Notes: generated from the letters alone by a model not told the origin. Positions 34,484-43,961 are shown, numbered from the stretch's first letter. The stretch is 64,000 nucleotides of DNA from Komagataeibacter xylinus NBRC 15237 (GCF_001571345.1 NZ_BCTP01000004.1:104049-168048), one strand, 5' to 3'. Numbers and translations: made by a program.

Positions 34484-36562
34484 ATGGATCTATCCCGGCT
34501 CATCATGCCCAATCCGGTCGGCCGCCTGCGCTGGCCCATCGGGGTGGACTGGCTGCGCTGGCTGGTCTGCCCCACGCCACAGGCCATGGGCTTTGCGCTG
34601 CGCAACACGGCGGCCTCGCTCATAGCCCTTGCCATTGCGTTGTGGATGGAACTCGACAGCCCGCAATGGGCGGTGGCCACCGTGTGGTCGGTCGCCCAGG
34701 TGCGGCGTGGGGAGAGCATGTCCAAGGCGCGGTGGCGCATCGTGGGCACGCTGGTCGGCGCGGTGGCTGCCGTAGTGTTCATCGGGGCGTTTCCGCAGCA
34801 GTCATGGCTGTTTTTCCCTGCCGTTGCGACGTGGATCGGCCTGTGCAGCTTTCTGGCCACGTTCTGTCTCAACTTCCGTTCCTATGCGTTCGTGCTGTCG
34901 GGCTATACGTGCTCCATCATTGCGGTGGCGGCGGCATCCGAGCCCGATAACGTGTTTTTCATCGCCATGTCGCGCGCCAGCTATATCGTGCTGGGCGTGG
35001 TGTGCGAGGCGGCGATGGGGGTGCTGTTCACCTTCAACCTGGCCACGCGCGCGCAGGCCACCATGGTGGGGCAGGTGGAAGACGTGCTGCACCGGCTCGG
35101 TGGCCTGCTGCGCGAGATCGTGCTGCATGAGCGTGATACTCTGGTTCATGCCGGTGAGTTTTCCGACATGCTGGTATCGGTGCATCAGGGGCTGGAGTTC
35201 CCGGCCATCGAGATGGGGCGGCAGGTGCATGCGGGCGATCATGCCCGCGCGGTGCTGGCCGAGGTTTCAATCCTTGTCACCCGCCTTGTCGGCCTGTCTG
35301 GCGGCACGGAGCGGGCCATGCTGGCCGATGACGCGGCGCTGGCCGATACGCGCGGGCAATTGCTGCATCTATGCGACCGGCTGGCCACCTGCCGCCTTGA
35401 GTCAGGCGCGCTGGATGATCTGTACGCGCAGGTCACGCATCTGCACGCCCTGTTTGAGCAGCGTGCCGCGCGGGGCGCGCACGAGATGGCCCGCGTGACC
35501 CACGGCGTGCTGGCCGCCACCATGGAGGATCTGCAGACCGCGCTTGACCACGCCCATGCCATTTTCAACCCGCCAGCGCATGACCGCTTTCGCTTTCACC
35601 TTGGCGGGCACCGCGATATCCGCCTCGCATTCCATAACGGGCTGCGGGGGGCTGTGGCCATCATGCTCGCCGCCCTTGTGTATGAATGCACGGCCTGGCC
35701 CGGCGGCATGGGGTTCATTGCCATTACCACGCTGGTGTGCGGGCTGTTCGCCACACGCGAGAACCCGGTGGTGGCCACGACGCGCTTCCTGTCCGGCGCG
35801 GTGTGGTCGGCCGTGGCGGCGGGGTGCCTCAGCCTGTGGCTGATCCCGTATCTAAGTAATTACGAGGAACTGGCCTTCGTGCTCGGCCTCTTCCTGTTCG
35901 TGGGCGGGCTTGCCAAGTGCAACCGGGGCACGGCGGGGGCGGCGGCGGCCTACGGGCTGCTCATGCCCAACCTGCTCATGACCGGCAACCAGAGCCGGGT
36001 GGATGAGATCGCCTTCCTCAACAACGCGTTGCACACTGTGCTGGCTGTCGGGTTGAGCGTGCTGGTGTTCCGGCTGGTGCTGCCGTTCAGGGCACGGGCC
36101 GAACGGCTGCGCTTTGGCGCGCATATGCGCGGCGAGTTGCGGCGGCTGTGCCTCGTGCCGTTGCCGCCCTCGCCCCAATGGTGGATTGGCACGAGTGTTG
36201 ACCGGATCGGGCGCATGGTGCGCCATGCGGCACAGGCGGGCGATCATACGGCGGGTGGCGGCATCCGGCTCATGCTCATGTTTTCCTCCGTGGGGCTGAA
36301 CATCCTGCTGCTGCGCGAACTCAAGCGGCAGCGACGCGACGGCGCAACCGACATTATCACCACCCTGCTGCGCGCGCTGGTGCGCTACCGGCCCATCAGC
36401 CCGCGCGGGGTGGCCGTGGTGCGGGCGGCGCGCAGGCGGCTGGCCCGGCTGGAAAAAGCCGACCCCGGCAATGGCAGGCTGCTTGAGGTACTGGCCTGCC
36501 TTGATGGCATTGCCCGCACGGCCACGGCCTGCCTGAGCGCGATGGAAGCCGGAGTGGAATGA
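34484..36562 (+). CDS. FUSC-family inner-membrane efflux protein (AaeB/YccS-like)
   Basis: 692 residues. Two membrane modules of about five to six helices each (about 35-185 and 380-525) flank large cytoplasmic regions, the FUSC layout. Motifs include PQWAVATVWSVAQVRRGESMSKARWRIVGT in pieces and the second-half counterpart GMGFIAITTLVCGLFATREN. Relatives export aromatic acids such as p-hydroxybenzoate together with a membrane-fusion partner (AaeA); no such partner or outer-membrane channel is next to it. An ATG seven codons downstream (MPNPVGRL) is an alternative start. Substrate not assignable. Confidence 0.87.
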   Translation: MDLSRLIMPNPVGRLRWPIGVDWLRWLVCPTPQAMGFALRNTAASLIALAIALWMELDSPQWAVATVWSVAQVRRGESMSKARWRIVGTLVGAVAAVVFIGAFPQQSWLFFPAVATWIGLCSFLATFCLNFRSYAFVLSGYTCSIIAVAAASEPDNVFFIAMSRASYIVLGVVCEAAMGVLFTFNLATRAQATMVGQVEDVLHRLGGLLREIVLHERDTLVHAGEFSDMLVSVHQGLEFPAIEMGRQVHAGDHARAVLAEVSILVTRLVGLSGGTERAMLADDAALADTRGQLLHLCDRLATCRLESGALDDLYAQVTHLHALFEQRAARGAHEMARVTHGVLAATMEDLQTALDHAHAIFNPPAHDRFRFHLGGHRDIRLAFHNGLRGAVAIMLAALVYECTAWPGGMGFIAITTLVCGLFATRENPVVATTRFLSGAVWSAVAAGCLSLWLIPYLSNYEELAFVLGLFLFVGGLAKCNRGTAGAAAAYGLLMPNLLMTGNQSRVDEIAFLNNALHTVLAVGLSVLVFRLVLPFRARAERLRFGAHMRGELRRLCLVPLPPSPQWWIGTSVDRIGRMVRHAAQAGDHTAGGGIRLMLMFSSVGLNILLLRELKRQRRDGATDIITTLLRALVRYRPISPRGVAVVRAARRRLARLEKADPGNGRLLEVLACLDGIARTATACLSAMEAGVE

Positions 36563-36570
36563 CAACTGGC

Positions 36571-36649
36571 AAAAGTGTTTGGTGAATTTTTTCAAAACGC
36601 TTCAGAGCACGCCGCCTTTTTGAAAAAAGGCGGCACCCAAAAACTTTTC
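36571..36649 (+). repeat. Nested-palindrome intergenic repeat, copy 6
   Basis: Core only: outer arms AAAAGTGTTTGGTG and CACCCAAAAACTTTT-like sequence, a degenerated first hairpin (GAATTTTTTCAAAACGCTTC) and an intact second hairpin GCCGCCTTTTT/AAAAAAGGCGGC. It follows the FUSC gene and precedes a co-directional LysR gene, one of the few copies not between convergent genes. Confidence 0.8.
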
Positions 36650-36745
36650 ACTGGTTCTGATCAGGTTACGGATTGGTCAAATCCGGTTTTTTAGGATAAT
36701 CGCAACGCATCCGGTCCGGTCTGGCAAGGGGGAAACGCACGGAGC

Positions 36746-37696
36746 ATGAGAAAACGCTATGATCTCGACCTGCTCCGCAGCCTTCAGGCCCTGATCGAGG
36801 AGGAAGGCGTCTCGCACGCGGCGCGCAGGCTCCAGATGAGCGAGGCCGCCATGAGCCGCAGCCTTGCCAAGCTGCGCGTGGTGTTCAATGACCCCATTCT
36901 GGTGGCATCGGGGCGGCGCATGGTGGTCACCACCTTTGCCCTCGGCCTGCGCGAGCGGCTGCGCGCCATTGTCGATGGCGCCGATTCATTGCTCGAAGAA
37001 CAGGACACGCCCGATATTGCCAGCCTGTCGCCGCATTTCATGCTGCGTGCCAATGACCTGATCGTGGGCGCCTTTGGCGCGGCCATTCTTGCCGCCCTGC
37101 GCCATGACTGCCCCGGCTGCACCCTGACTTTCGTGCCCGAAACGGATGACGAACCCAGCAACGACCTGCGCGAAGGCCATATCGACCTGTATCTCGGCGC
37201 ATCGGATGACATGCGGCCCGAGATACGCCGCCAGAGCATCTTCCCCACTGCGTTCCGCGCCCTCGTGCGGGCCGATCACCCCATTCTGGCCGAAGGGATC
37301 ACGCCGCAATCCATCGCGCGGTATGAACATATCAGCGTATCGCGCCGGGGCAGGCTGCATGGGCCGATCGATACGGTGCTCAAGGAGCAGTTTGGCCTGC
37401 GCCGCCGCGTGGTGATGGTGGTGCCCACCTATTACGCCATGGTCGAGACCCTGCGCACGACCGACATGATCCTGCCGCTGCCGGGCATCGCCATAAATTC
37501 CCTGCCCATCCGCCTGATGCACTTGGCCGAATTCGAATTTCCCTTCGCCCTGCCCACGGTGCATTCCTTTCAGGCATGGCACCCAAGGCGCGACGGCGAC
37601 CCGGTGCACCGCTGGCTGCGCAATACGGTGTATCGGGTGGTGCGCGAACGGGGCGAGGGCCTGCCGGAAGGGTTTGCCCCTCCGTCAGGCCCGTGA
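36746..37696 (+). CDS. LysR-family transcriptional regulator (NodD/LinR-like branch)
   Basis: 316 residues. The helix-turn-helix is VSHAARRLQMSEAAMSRSLAKL, followed by FNDPILVASGRRMV, which is the pattern of the NodD/PcpR/LinR group. The effector domain includes FVPETDDEPSNDLREGHIDL and ends in HRWLRNTVYRVV. It stands alone: the FUSC gene is upstream in the same direction beyond a repeat copy, and the D-amino-acid dehydrogenase gene is convergent only 4 bp away. Target genes are therefore not evident. Confidence 0.87.
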   Translation: MRKRYDLDLLRSLQALIEEEGVSHAARRLQMSEAAMSRSLAKLRVVFNDPILVASGRRMVVTTFALGLRERLRAIVDGADSLLEEQDTPDIASLSPHFMLRANDLIVGAFGAAILAALRHDCPGCTLTFVPETDDEPSNDLREGHIDLYLGASDDMRPEIRRQSIFPTAFRALVRADHPILAEGITPQSIARYEHISVSRRGRLHGPIDTVLKEQFGLRRRVVMVVPTYYAMVETLRTTDMILPLPGIAINSLPIRLMHLAEFEFPFALPTVHSFQAWHPRRDGDPVHRWLRNTVYRVVRERGEGLPEGFAPPSGP

Positions 37697-37700
37697 GGGA

Positions 37701-38957
37701 TTACTGCCCGTAGCGCACGATGCCCAGGTCTTCATGCGGGATGTCGGGCATGCGGCCGGACATGATGTCGGCCAAAACCTTGCCCGAGCCGCAGGCCATG
37801 GTCCAGCCCAGTGTGCCGTGGCCCGTATTGAGGAACAGGTTGTCATATCTGGTGCGGCCGATGATGGGGGTGCCATCGGGTGTCATGGGGCGCAGGCCGG
37901 TCCAGAATTTTGCGGCGGGGATATTGCCGCCACCGGGGAACAGGTCGTTCACCGAATGCTCCAGCGTTTCGCGGCGCGGGGCGCGCAGTCTGGTGCTGAA
38001 GCCCGCGAGTTCCGCCGTGCCGCCAATGCGGATGCGGCTGCCAAGGCGGGTGATGCCGATCTTGAAGGTTTCATCCATGATGGTCGAGACCGGGGCGCGC
38101 TGCTCGTTCACGATATCGGCGGTGAGCGAGTAGCCCTTGACCGGATAGATCGGCAGGTCAAGACCCAGGCGGCGCACCATGGCGGGCGAGTAGCTGCCGA
38201 GCGACACCACATAGGAATCCGCCACCATCCGGCCCCGGCTGGTCTCGATGCCGGTAATGCGGCCGCCATCGGATGTCATGGTGCGGATGCTGGTATCGTA
38301 ATGGAAGGTGACACCCGCTTCCGCCGCCTTGGCCGCGAGGCGCTGGGTGAACAGGAAGGCATCGCCCGTCTCGTCACCCGGCAGGCGCAGGCCGCCCACG
38401 AATTTATGCGCCGATGCGGCCAGTCCCGGCTCGGCCTCGACACAGCCTTCACGCGTGAGCACCTGATAGGGCACGTTATACTGCTCAAGCACGCGGATAT
38501 CGCCTGCAATGCCGTCAAGCTGCTTTTGCGTGCGGAACACCTGCAGCGTGCCCTGCTGGCGGTCATCATAGGTAATGGCGGTGTTGGCGCGCAGGTCCAT
38601 CATCATGTCGCGGCTGTATTCCGCAATGCGCACCATGCGGCCCTTGTTGCGGTCATAGGCGGTGGTGGTGCAGTTCTCGAGCATCTGCACCAGCCACTTC
38701 CACAGATGCGGGTCGGGCATGGGCCAGAACACGAAGGGGCGGTACTTCATCAGCAGCCACTTGATGGATTTGAGCGGCACGCCCGGCCCCGCCCATGGCG
38801 ATGAATAACCCGGCGAGACCTGCCCGGCATTGGCGAAGCTGGTTTCAAGCCCGGCTTCGGGCTGGCGGTCAACAACCGTGACCTCATGGCCCGCCTGCGC
38901 GAGATACCATGCCGATGTCACGCCAACGACACCACTACCCAGTACGATGATTTTCAT
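37701..38957 (-). CDS. dadA: D-amino acid dehydrogenase small subunit DadA
   Basis: FAD-dependent membrane-associated enzyme oxidising D-alanine and other D-amino acids to keto acids and ammonia, passing electrons to quinone. 418 residues from the ATG encoding [13 protein letters not shown], slightly shorter than the 432 of E. coli. The Rossmann motif is [14 protein letters not shown]. Family signatures are [20 protein letters not shown], the [16 protein letters not shown] segment and [16 protein letters not shown]. Its start overlaps the alanine racemase stop by one base (TAATG). With the racemase it converts L-alanine to pyruvate via D-alanine. Confidence 0.95.
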   Translation of the reverse strand: MKIIVLGSGVVGVTSAWYLAQAGHEVTVVDRQPEAGLETSFANAGQVSPGYSSPWAGPGVPLKSIKWLLMKYRPFVFWPMPDPHLWKWLVQMLENCTTTAYDRNKGRMVRIAEYSRDMMMDLRANTAITYDDRQQGTLQVFRTQKQLDGIAGDIRVLEQYNVPYQVLTREGCVEAEPGLAASAHKFVGGLRLPGDETGDAFLFTQRLAAKAAEAGVTFHYDTSIRTMTSDGGRITGIETSRGRMVADSYVVSLGSYSPAMVRRLGLDLPIYPVKGYSLTADIVNEQRAPVSTIMDETFKIGITRLGSRIRIGGTAELAGFSTRLRAPRRETLEHSVNDLFPGGGNIPAAKFWTGLRPMTPDGTPIIGRTRYDNLFLNTGHGTLGWTMACGSGKVLADIMSGRMPDIPHEDLGIVRYGQ

Positions 38958-40138
38958 TACACGGAGGCCTTGTTCTGGCGGGGAGAAGCATCGCACGCGA
39001 CAGCTTGCCGGTATGTGCGATGGAAACGCGAACCCAGTGCGGTCAGCACTTCGTAGCCGATTGTGCCTGCATCATGCGCCACGTCGTCCACGCTGCGGCG
39101 CGGGCCGATCATGTCCACATGGGTTGCGGCATCAAGCACGCTTTCGGGCACGTCATTGACATCCACCGTGGTGGAATCCATGGAAATGCGCCCCAGGATG
39201 GGCAGCCGGTAGTCACCAAGCCACGCGCAGCCACCCTGTGCCCCGCTGCGCAGGAAGCCATCGGCATAGCCAATGCCCAGCGTTGCAATCCGTCGCGGCC
39301 CGGTGGCGCGCCAGGTCAGGCCGTAGCCCACGCCGTCGCCCGCGCCAATGGCGCGGCGCTGCACGATGCGCGCGCGCAGCCTGACCGTGGGGCGCAGCGG
39401 GTTGGGTGTCTGTGCATTGGGGGCAAGGCCGTACAACGCCGCGCCGGGGCGCACGAGGTTGAAATGATAGTCCGGCCCAAGGAAAATGCCCGATGAGGCC
39501 GAAAGCGCCCACGGGGCCGCGGGCAGGCGTGCCGCCATGGCGCGCAGCCGGTCTCGCTGCATGGCGTTGGCCGGGTTTTGGGGCGTGTCGGCGCAGGCGA
39601 GGTGGCTCATGACCAGCTTCGTGTCGATGCCATCAAGCGCGGCGGGGGTTTGGGCCAGTGTCGCCACATCCGCCTCCGACAGGCCAAAGCGCGACATGCC
39701 GGTATCAACCTGCAGGGCGGCGGGCAGCGCCTTTTGCGCCTGTGTGGCATGGGCGCGCCAGTTGGCAACCTGCTCCATGCTGTTGAGCACGGGCAGCAGC
39801 GCGTGGCGGGTGAACAGCGCCTCGGTGCCCGTCATGGGGCCGTGCAGCACAAAGATCCGTGCCGTGGGCGCAACATGCGGGCGCAGGCGAATGCCTTCTT
39901 CCAGATGGGCGACAAAGAAAACCCGCGCCCCGGCCTGTTCCAGCACGGGGGCAACCCTGTCAGCGCCCAGGCCATAGGCATCGGCCTTGACCACGGCCGC
40001 ACAGGTGGCAGCGCCCGTGCGGGCATCGAGCAGGCGGTAATTGGCGGCTATGGCATCCAGATCGATTTCCAGCGCGGCGCCCGCACCGGCAAGCGCCCAG
40101 CCTGATGCCATGGGCGGGGGGAAGGACAGGTCAGGCAT
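38957..40138 (-). CDS. dadX: Alanine racemase (catabolic, DadX type)
   Basis: PLP enzyme interconverting L- and D-alanine. About 393 residues from the ATG encoding [13 protein letters not shown] lies 11 bases upstream. Lys51 in [12 protein letters not shown] carries PLP and Tyr272 in GVGYGLTW is the opposite catalytic base. Other motifs are [25 protein letters not shown] and [13 protein letters not shown]. Location in one operon with dadA and opposite an Lrp-type regulator argues for a catabolic DadX role, although it may also supply D-alanine for peptidoglycan if it is the only racemase. Confidence 0.94.
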   Translation of the reverse strand: MPDLSFPPPMASGWALAGAGAALEIDLDAIAANYRLLDARTGAATCAAVVKADAYGLGADRVAPVLEQAGARVFFVAHLEEGIRLRPHVAPTARIFVLHGPMTGTEALFTRHALLPVLNSMEQVANWRAHATQAQKALPAALQVDTGMSRFGLSEADVATLAQTPAALDGIDTKLVMSHLACADTPQNPANAMQRDRLRAMAARLPAAPWALSASSGIFLGPDYHFNLVRPGAALYGLAPNAQTPNPLRPTVRLRARIVQRRAIGAGDGVGYGLTWRATGPRRIATLGIGYADGFLRSGAQGGCAWLGDYRLPILGRISMDSTTVDVNDVPESVLDAATHVDMIGPRRSVDDVAHDAGTIGYEVLTALGSRFHRTYRQAVACDASPRQNKASV

Positions 40139-40188
40139 GGGGTGCTTACTCCATCGGGCGGAACATGACTGATCGTATGCGTGTGGTA

Positions 40189-40222
40189 ACAAAATGTCCT
40201 GTCGTTTTGTGCATGATCATGC
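40189..40222. promoter_or_regulatory. Candidate Lrp-type operators between dadX and the Lrp gene
   Basis: Two adjacent symmetrical sequences in the 137-bp divergent gap: ACAAAA and TTTTGT arms separated by 10 bp (40189-40210) and a perfect 12-bp palindrome GCATGATCATGC (40211-40222). Lrp/AsnC proteins bind such dyads as oligomers. Assignment is by symmetry and position only. Confidence 0.4.
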
Positions 40223-40275
40223 GATTAATGAGCGGTTACGCGCAATTATATACGAAAATAAGCGGAAAATTCACC

Positions 40276-40719
40276 ATGCCCTTCGACCGGCTGACAGATG
40301 CCATCCTGCGCCACCTCCGCCATGATGGCCGCATGAGCAACGCGGATCTGGCCCAAAGGGTCGGGCTATCGCCTTCGGCGTGCCTGCGCCGTGTGCGCAT
40401 GCTGGAAAAAGAGGGGGTGATACGCGGCTATCGCGCCCTGATAGACGAGCGCTCGGTGCATGGCATGACCACCGTGATCGTGCAGATCACGCTGGAGCGG
40501 CAGACGGAGGAATGCCTGCGCCGTTTTGAAGCCCGCGTGCGCGAATGCGCCGATGTGCGCGAATGCTACCTGATGACGGGCGACGCCGATTACCTCGTGC
40601 GCGTCGAGGCGCGTGACGCGGCTGACTATGAGCGCATCCATAAGGAAGAACTCTCGCGCATGCCCGGCGTGGCCCGCATACAGAGCAATTTCGCCATCCG
40701 CACCGTGGTGCAGCGCTAG
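40276..40719 (+). CDS. Lrp/AsnC-family regulator, probable DadR
   Basis: 147 residues from the ATG encoding MPFDRLTDAILRHL. The helix-turn-helix is SNADLAQRVGLSPSACLRRVRML, followed by EKEGVIRGYRALID. The RAM ligand/oligomerisation domain contains VIVQITLE, CYLMTGDADYLVRVEA and the closing GVARIQSNFAIRTVVQR. It is transcribed away from dadX-dadA. In Pseudomonas and other proteobacteria such an adjacent Lrp homologue (DadR) activates the dad genes in response to alanine, so that is the likely role here. Confidence 0.9.
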   Translation: MPFDRLTDAILRHLRHDGRMSNADLAQRVGLSPSACLRRVRMLEKEGVIRGYRALIDERSVHGMTTVIVQITLERQTEECLRRFEARVRECADVRECYLMTGDADYLVRVEARDAADYERIHKEELSRMPGVARIQSNFAIRTVVQR

Positions 40720-40868
40720 AGCAGATCCAGTCTGAATAAACACATTTGAACCGGTGAAGATGCTCCAGCCTGTCCCGGCATGGTGCGCGTGGCGCCCCAT
40801 CCCATTCGAAGTGATGCTGTCGTGCCGTCCAGTTCATGAATTCGCCTGCAAAAATGCCGCACAGCATA
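40720..40868. other. Gap downstream of the Lrp gene, no gene seen
   Basis: Together with the repeat copies that follow it makes a 399-bp gap before glpF. This first part contains no credible frame, hairpin terminator or RNA gene. Confidence 0.4.
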
Positions 40869-41031
40869 AGAAACTGTTTGAAAAATTAGCCTGGAAAACA
40901 TTCAGGAATCATAAGGAAGTTTTTGACGAAGCTTTTTTCAAAAAGCTTCGAAGAACGCCGTTTTTTGAAAAAAGGCAGCACCCAAAAACTTTTATCTTTT
41001 TTAATCAATGATCTGTGTTCAAACATTTTCT
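40869..41031 (+). repeat. MITE-like element, copy 7, with 16-bp imperfect terminal inverted repeats
   Basis: 163 bp. The left end AGAAACTGTTTGAAAA and the reverse complement of the right end (AGAAAATGTTTGAACA) agree at 14 of 16 positions. The core has GAAGCTTTTTTCAAAAAGCTTC followed by a second hairpin with AAAAAAGGCAGC. If the repeat begins at GAAAC, the flanks on both sides read TAA, a possible 3-bp target duplication, though AT-rich context makes this weak. It lies between convergent lrp and glpF. Confidence 0.78.
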
Positions 41032-41037
41032 AATAAA

Positions 41038-41086
41038 GCCGCAAGGGCGCCCCTTTGGAAAAAGGCGCCCAAAAGCTTTTACCACA
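41038..41086 (+). repeat. Truncated copy of the palindromic repeat core
   Basis: Only the second hairpin and outer right arm are visible: GGGCGCCCCTTTGG with AAAAAGGCGCCC, then AAAAGCTTTTA. Both strands of the stem carry the same altered pairs, so base pairing is kept although the sequence differs from GCCGCC. It follows copy 7 directly and lies just beyond the glpF stop, where it could terminate glpF transcription. Confidence 0.65.
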
Positions 41087-41118
41087 TCATATGCGCACTG
41101 TGTCGCAGGGGCGGTGGT

Positions 41119-41931
41119 TTATGGCGCGGGCGGGATGGACGGCGTGGCGCTGCGCGGAATGAACGGGCGGATGAGGAACTGGTAGCACCCGGCGCCCACC
41201 ACGCCACCAATCAGCGGCCCGGCAATGGGCACCCACCAGAAATGGTCCGGTCCGGGCAGGGCGGAGTCTCCCCAGCCCATGACAAGGCAGAACAGTCGCG
41301 GCCCGAAGTCGCGCGCGGGGTTGATGGCCCAGGCCTCGAGGTAGCCCGAGGAGGCGCCAATGCTCGCAACAAGCAGCCCGATGATCAGCGCGCCCGAATT
41401 GGCCTGGGGTGCGACGGTATTGTATTCGCACGTAATGGCGAAGATGCCGAAGACCAGCAGTCCGGTCAGGATGATTTCATCAACAAAGGCATGCAGCGGC
41501 GTAATGCCTTCGCCCGGATGGGTGAAGAACACGCCCGCCGCTCCGCCAGCGGCGCGGGTGAGGCCATGCGCCGCGTTGTAGTGGTCGATCACGGGCTGGT
41601 ACAGCGTATAGACCAGCATTGCCCCGATCACGCCGCCAAGCACCTGTGCTGCGCAGTAACCCGGCACCTTGCGCCACGAAAAGCCCCGGTAGAGCGCCAG
41701 CGCGAGTGACACGGCCGGGTTGGCATGCGTGCCCGACACGCTGCCGGTAATGTAGATGGCGATTGTAACCCCAAGTCCCCATACAATGGCCACGCCCCAA
41801 TAAGCCTGCTTGTATGGGCTGGGGTCATAGAGCGCGTACATCGCGGCCACCGAATCACCAATCAGCACGATGATCATGACCGCGATGCACTCTGATATGA
41901 GCTCACCCAGGAATTGTCTGTTTTTCAGCAT
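41119..41931 (-). CDS. glpF: Glycerol uptake facilitator GlpF (aquaglyceroporin)
   Basis: About 270 residues from the ATG encoding MLKNRQFLGELISE; upstream codons lack membrane character. Six membrane helices with the two half-helix signatures HANPAVSLAL and INPARDFGPR, whose NPA motifs line the channel. The second NPA is followed by Arg and Asp as in glyceroporins, favouring glycerol over water. It diverges from glpD, and a GlpR-type operator lies 77-94 bp before its start. It lets glycerol diffuse in, where GlpK traps it as glycerol 3-phosphate. Confidence 0.93.
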   Translation of the reverse strand: MLKNRQFLGELISECIAVMIIVLIGDSVAAMYALYDPSPYKQAYWGVAIVWGLGVTIAIYITGSVSGTHANPAVSLALALYRGFSWRKVPGYCAAQVLGGVIGAMLVYTLYQPVIDHYNAAHGLTRAAGGAAGVFFTHPGEGITPLHAFVDEIILTGLLVFGIFAITCEYNTVAPQANSGALIIGLLVASIGASSGYLEAWAINPARDFGPRLFCLVMGWGDSALPGPDHFWWVPIAGPLIGGVVGAGCYQFLIRPFIPRSATPSIPPAP

Positions 41932-42007
41932 TTTAACCCACTTTATTCTTTTATTATCATTCGATGGGAAACGGCTGTTGGCCTTGTGGCCGGTTTGCAG
42001 CCCGGGA

Positions 42008-42025
42008 ATGTTCTTAAACGAACAT
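42008..42025. promoter_or_regulatory. GlpR operator of glpF
   Basis: ATGTTCTTAAACGAACAT has ATGTTC and GAACAT half sites like the E. coli GlpR operator. It lies 77 bp upstream of the glpF start. A closely similar site precedes glpD, and a GlpR gene ends that operon. Confidence 0.75.
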
Positions 42026-42345
42026 AACCTGCCGGGAAAGGGGCCTGTGCGATCGGTGGGGTAAGCGTGTCTCCTTTTTCCATATATTTCATTATATTTC
42101 ATGAAATTTCTCCAACATTCCGGATTCGGGGGCAGGTGATGTTGTGGTGGTGATGGAAGGTAAGGGATGGGGTTGTGGAACGAGATGCGCGATTTCGCAC
42201 ATGCACAAAAACCGCTCCGGCATATAAATTACTCGGAATGGCGAATTTATGGCTAATGCCGAGCTCTATCATGCATGGAAAAAGAAAGAATTATTGAGAC
42301 GTGCGGCATGCAGAAATGTGCGCGTGCCCTCTTGAATCGATCAGA
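42026..42345. other. Central part of the glpF-glpD divergent regulatory region
   Basis: No gene seen. The stretch at 42080-42115 is AT-rich with repeated TTTCAT (CATTATATTTCATGAAATTTC contains a short dyad) and probably carries part of the glpF promoter. AT-rich ATAAATTACTCGG sequence near 42225 may belong to the glpD promoter. Neither is assigned firmly. Confidence 0.4.
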
Positions 42346-42363
42346 ATGTTCGGTTACGAACAT
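42346..42363. promoter_or_regulatory. GlpR operator of the glpD operon
   Basis: ATGTTCGGTTACGAACAT is a perfect inverted repeat of ATGTTCG and CGAACAT with a 4-bp centre, closely matching the known GlpR operator form. It lies 8 bp before the glpD ribosome site AGGAGGAA, so binding would block transcription early in the leader. Confidence 0.8.
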
Positions 42364-42386
42364 ACGTATCAGGAGGAACATTGACT

Positions 42387-43949
42387 ATGGCGTCCATGGA
42401 CGAAACATTCCGCACCACCGCGGCACCGGGTGGCCTGCTCGACCTGCTGGTCGTGGGCGGGGGTGTGAACGGCACGGGCATCGCGCGCGATGCCGCCGGG
42501 CGCGGCGCATCGGTCCTGCTTGTCGAGCAGGATGATCTGGCCAGCCACACATCATCGGCCAGCACCAAGCTGATCCATGGCGGCCTGCGCTATCTGGAAT
42601 ATTATGAATTCCGTCTGGTGCGCGAGGCGCTGATCGAGCGCGAGAAGCTGCTGCGCATCGCGCCCCACATCATCTGGCCCATGCGCTTCGTGCTGCCCTA
42701 CACGCCGCAGGCGCGCCCGGCATGGATGCTGCGCCTTGGCCTGTTCCTGTACGATCACCTCGCCCCCAACATGACGCTGCCCAAGTGCAAGTCGCTCGAC
42801 TTCCGCACGTCATCGGCGGGCCAGCCGCTCAATGGCAAGCTCGCCCGTGGCTTCGCCTATTCCGATGGCTGGGTGCAGGACAGCCGCCTCGTCGTGCTCA
42901 ACGCCATGGATGCCAGGGCGCGTGGGGCCGATATCCGCACCCGCACCCGCATGGTTGCCGCCCGGCGCGTAGGTGGCGTGTGGGAAGCCGATATCGAGAA
43001 CATGCTCGATGGCACCAAGACTACCGTGCGCGCCCGCGTGCTGGTCAATGCCGGTGGGCCGTGGGTGAGCGAAGTGCTGCGCGAGCGCGCGCAGGTGGAG
43101 TCCACCAAGAACGTGCGCCTCGTCAAGGGCAGCCATATCGTGGTGCCGCGCCTGTTTGACGGGCCGCAGGCCTACATCCTGCAGAACCCGGACAAGCGCA
43201 TCGTCTTCGCCATTCCCTACGAGCAGAAATTCACCCTGATCGGCACGACCGACGTGCCGTGGACGCAGGCCCCCGGCGATGTCGAGATCTCGCCCGAGGA
43301 AATCAGCTACCTGTGCGAGAGCGTGAGCCGCTACTTTACCAGGCCCGTAACCCCGGCTGATGTGGTGTGGAGCTACGCCGGCGTGCGTCCGCTTTATGAT
43401 GACGCGGCCAAGAATGCCTCCGCCGTAACGCGTGATTACGTGCTCGATGTGGACACGCAGGGCAACCAGGCGCCCATGCTGTCCATCTTCGGTGGCAAGA
43501 TCACCACTTACCGTCGCCTTGCCGAGCATGCTATCGAGAAGCTCCAGCCCTTCCTGCCCGTGCTGTCGGCACCGGGCTGGACGGCGGACAAGGTGCTGCC
43601 CGGCGGCGACCTGGGCGAGGGCGGGTTCGAGGGCGCGCTGGCCCGCCTGCGCGCGCAGGCCCCCTTCCTTGGAGACGAGTTGAGCTGGCGGCTCGTGCGC
43701 AATTACGGCTCGCGCGCCACCGAGATCGTGGGCGATGCCCATGGCATGGAGGATATGGGCGAACTGTTTGGCGCGGGCCTGAGCGTGCGGGAAGTGGAAT
43801 ACCTGATCGCGAACGAGTGGGCGCAGACCACGCAGGACATCCTGTGGCGTCGCTCCCGCCTTGGCCTGCATGTGACCGATGAGGACACGGCCCGCCTTGA
43901 GGCCTACCTCAAGGCCCGCAAGCCGGGCACGGCGCCTACTTCCGCATAA
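42387..43949 (+). CDS. glpD: Aerobic glycerol-3-phosphate dehydrogenase GlpD
   Basis: FAD enzyme at the inner membrane oxidising glycerol 3-phosphate to dihydroxyacetone phosphate and reducing ubiquinone. 520 residues from the ATG eight bases after AGGAGGAA. The N-terminal dinucleotide motif is VVGGGVNGTGIARDAAGRG. Conserved segments include SASTKLIHGGLRYLEYYEF, NAGGPWV, KGSHIVVP, GTTDVPW and SIFGGKITTYRRLAEHA. The C-terminal helical domain (about 390-510) matches the GlpD cap. First gene of a five-gene operon with glpK, glpX, fba and glpR, all separated by 31 to 76 bp. Confidence 0.96.
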   Translation: MASMDETFRTTAAPGGLLDLLVVGGGVNGTGIARDAAGRGASVLLVEQDDLASHTSSASTKLIHGGLRYLEYYEFRLVREALIEREKLLRIAPHIIWPMRFVLPYTPQARPAWMLRLGLFLYDHLAPNMTLPKCKSLDFRTSSAGQPLNGKLARGFAYSDGWVQDSRLVVLNAMDARARGADIRTRTRMVAARRVGGVWEADIENMLDGTKTTVRARVLVNAGGPWVSEVLRERAQVESTKNVRLVKGSHIVVPRLFDGPQAYILQNPDKRIVFAIPYEQKFTLIGTTDVPWTQAPGDVEISPEEISYLCESVSRYFTRPVTPADVVWSYAGVRPLYDDAAKNASAVTRDYVLDVDTQGNQAPMLSIFGGKITTYRRLAEHAIEKLQPFLPVLSAPGWTADKVLPGGDLGEGGFEGALARLRAQAPFLGDELSWRLVRNYGSRATEIVGDAHGMEDMGELFGAGLSVREVEYLIANEWAQTTQDILWRRSRLGLHVTDEDTARLEAYLKARKPGTAPTSA

Positions 43950-43961
43950 ATAAAAAAATCA

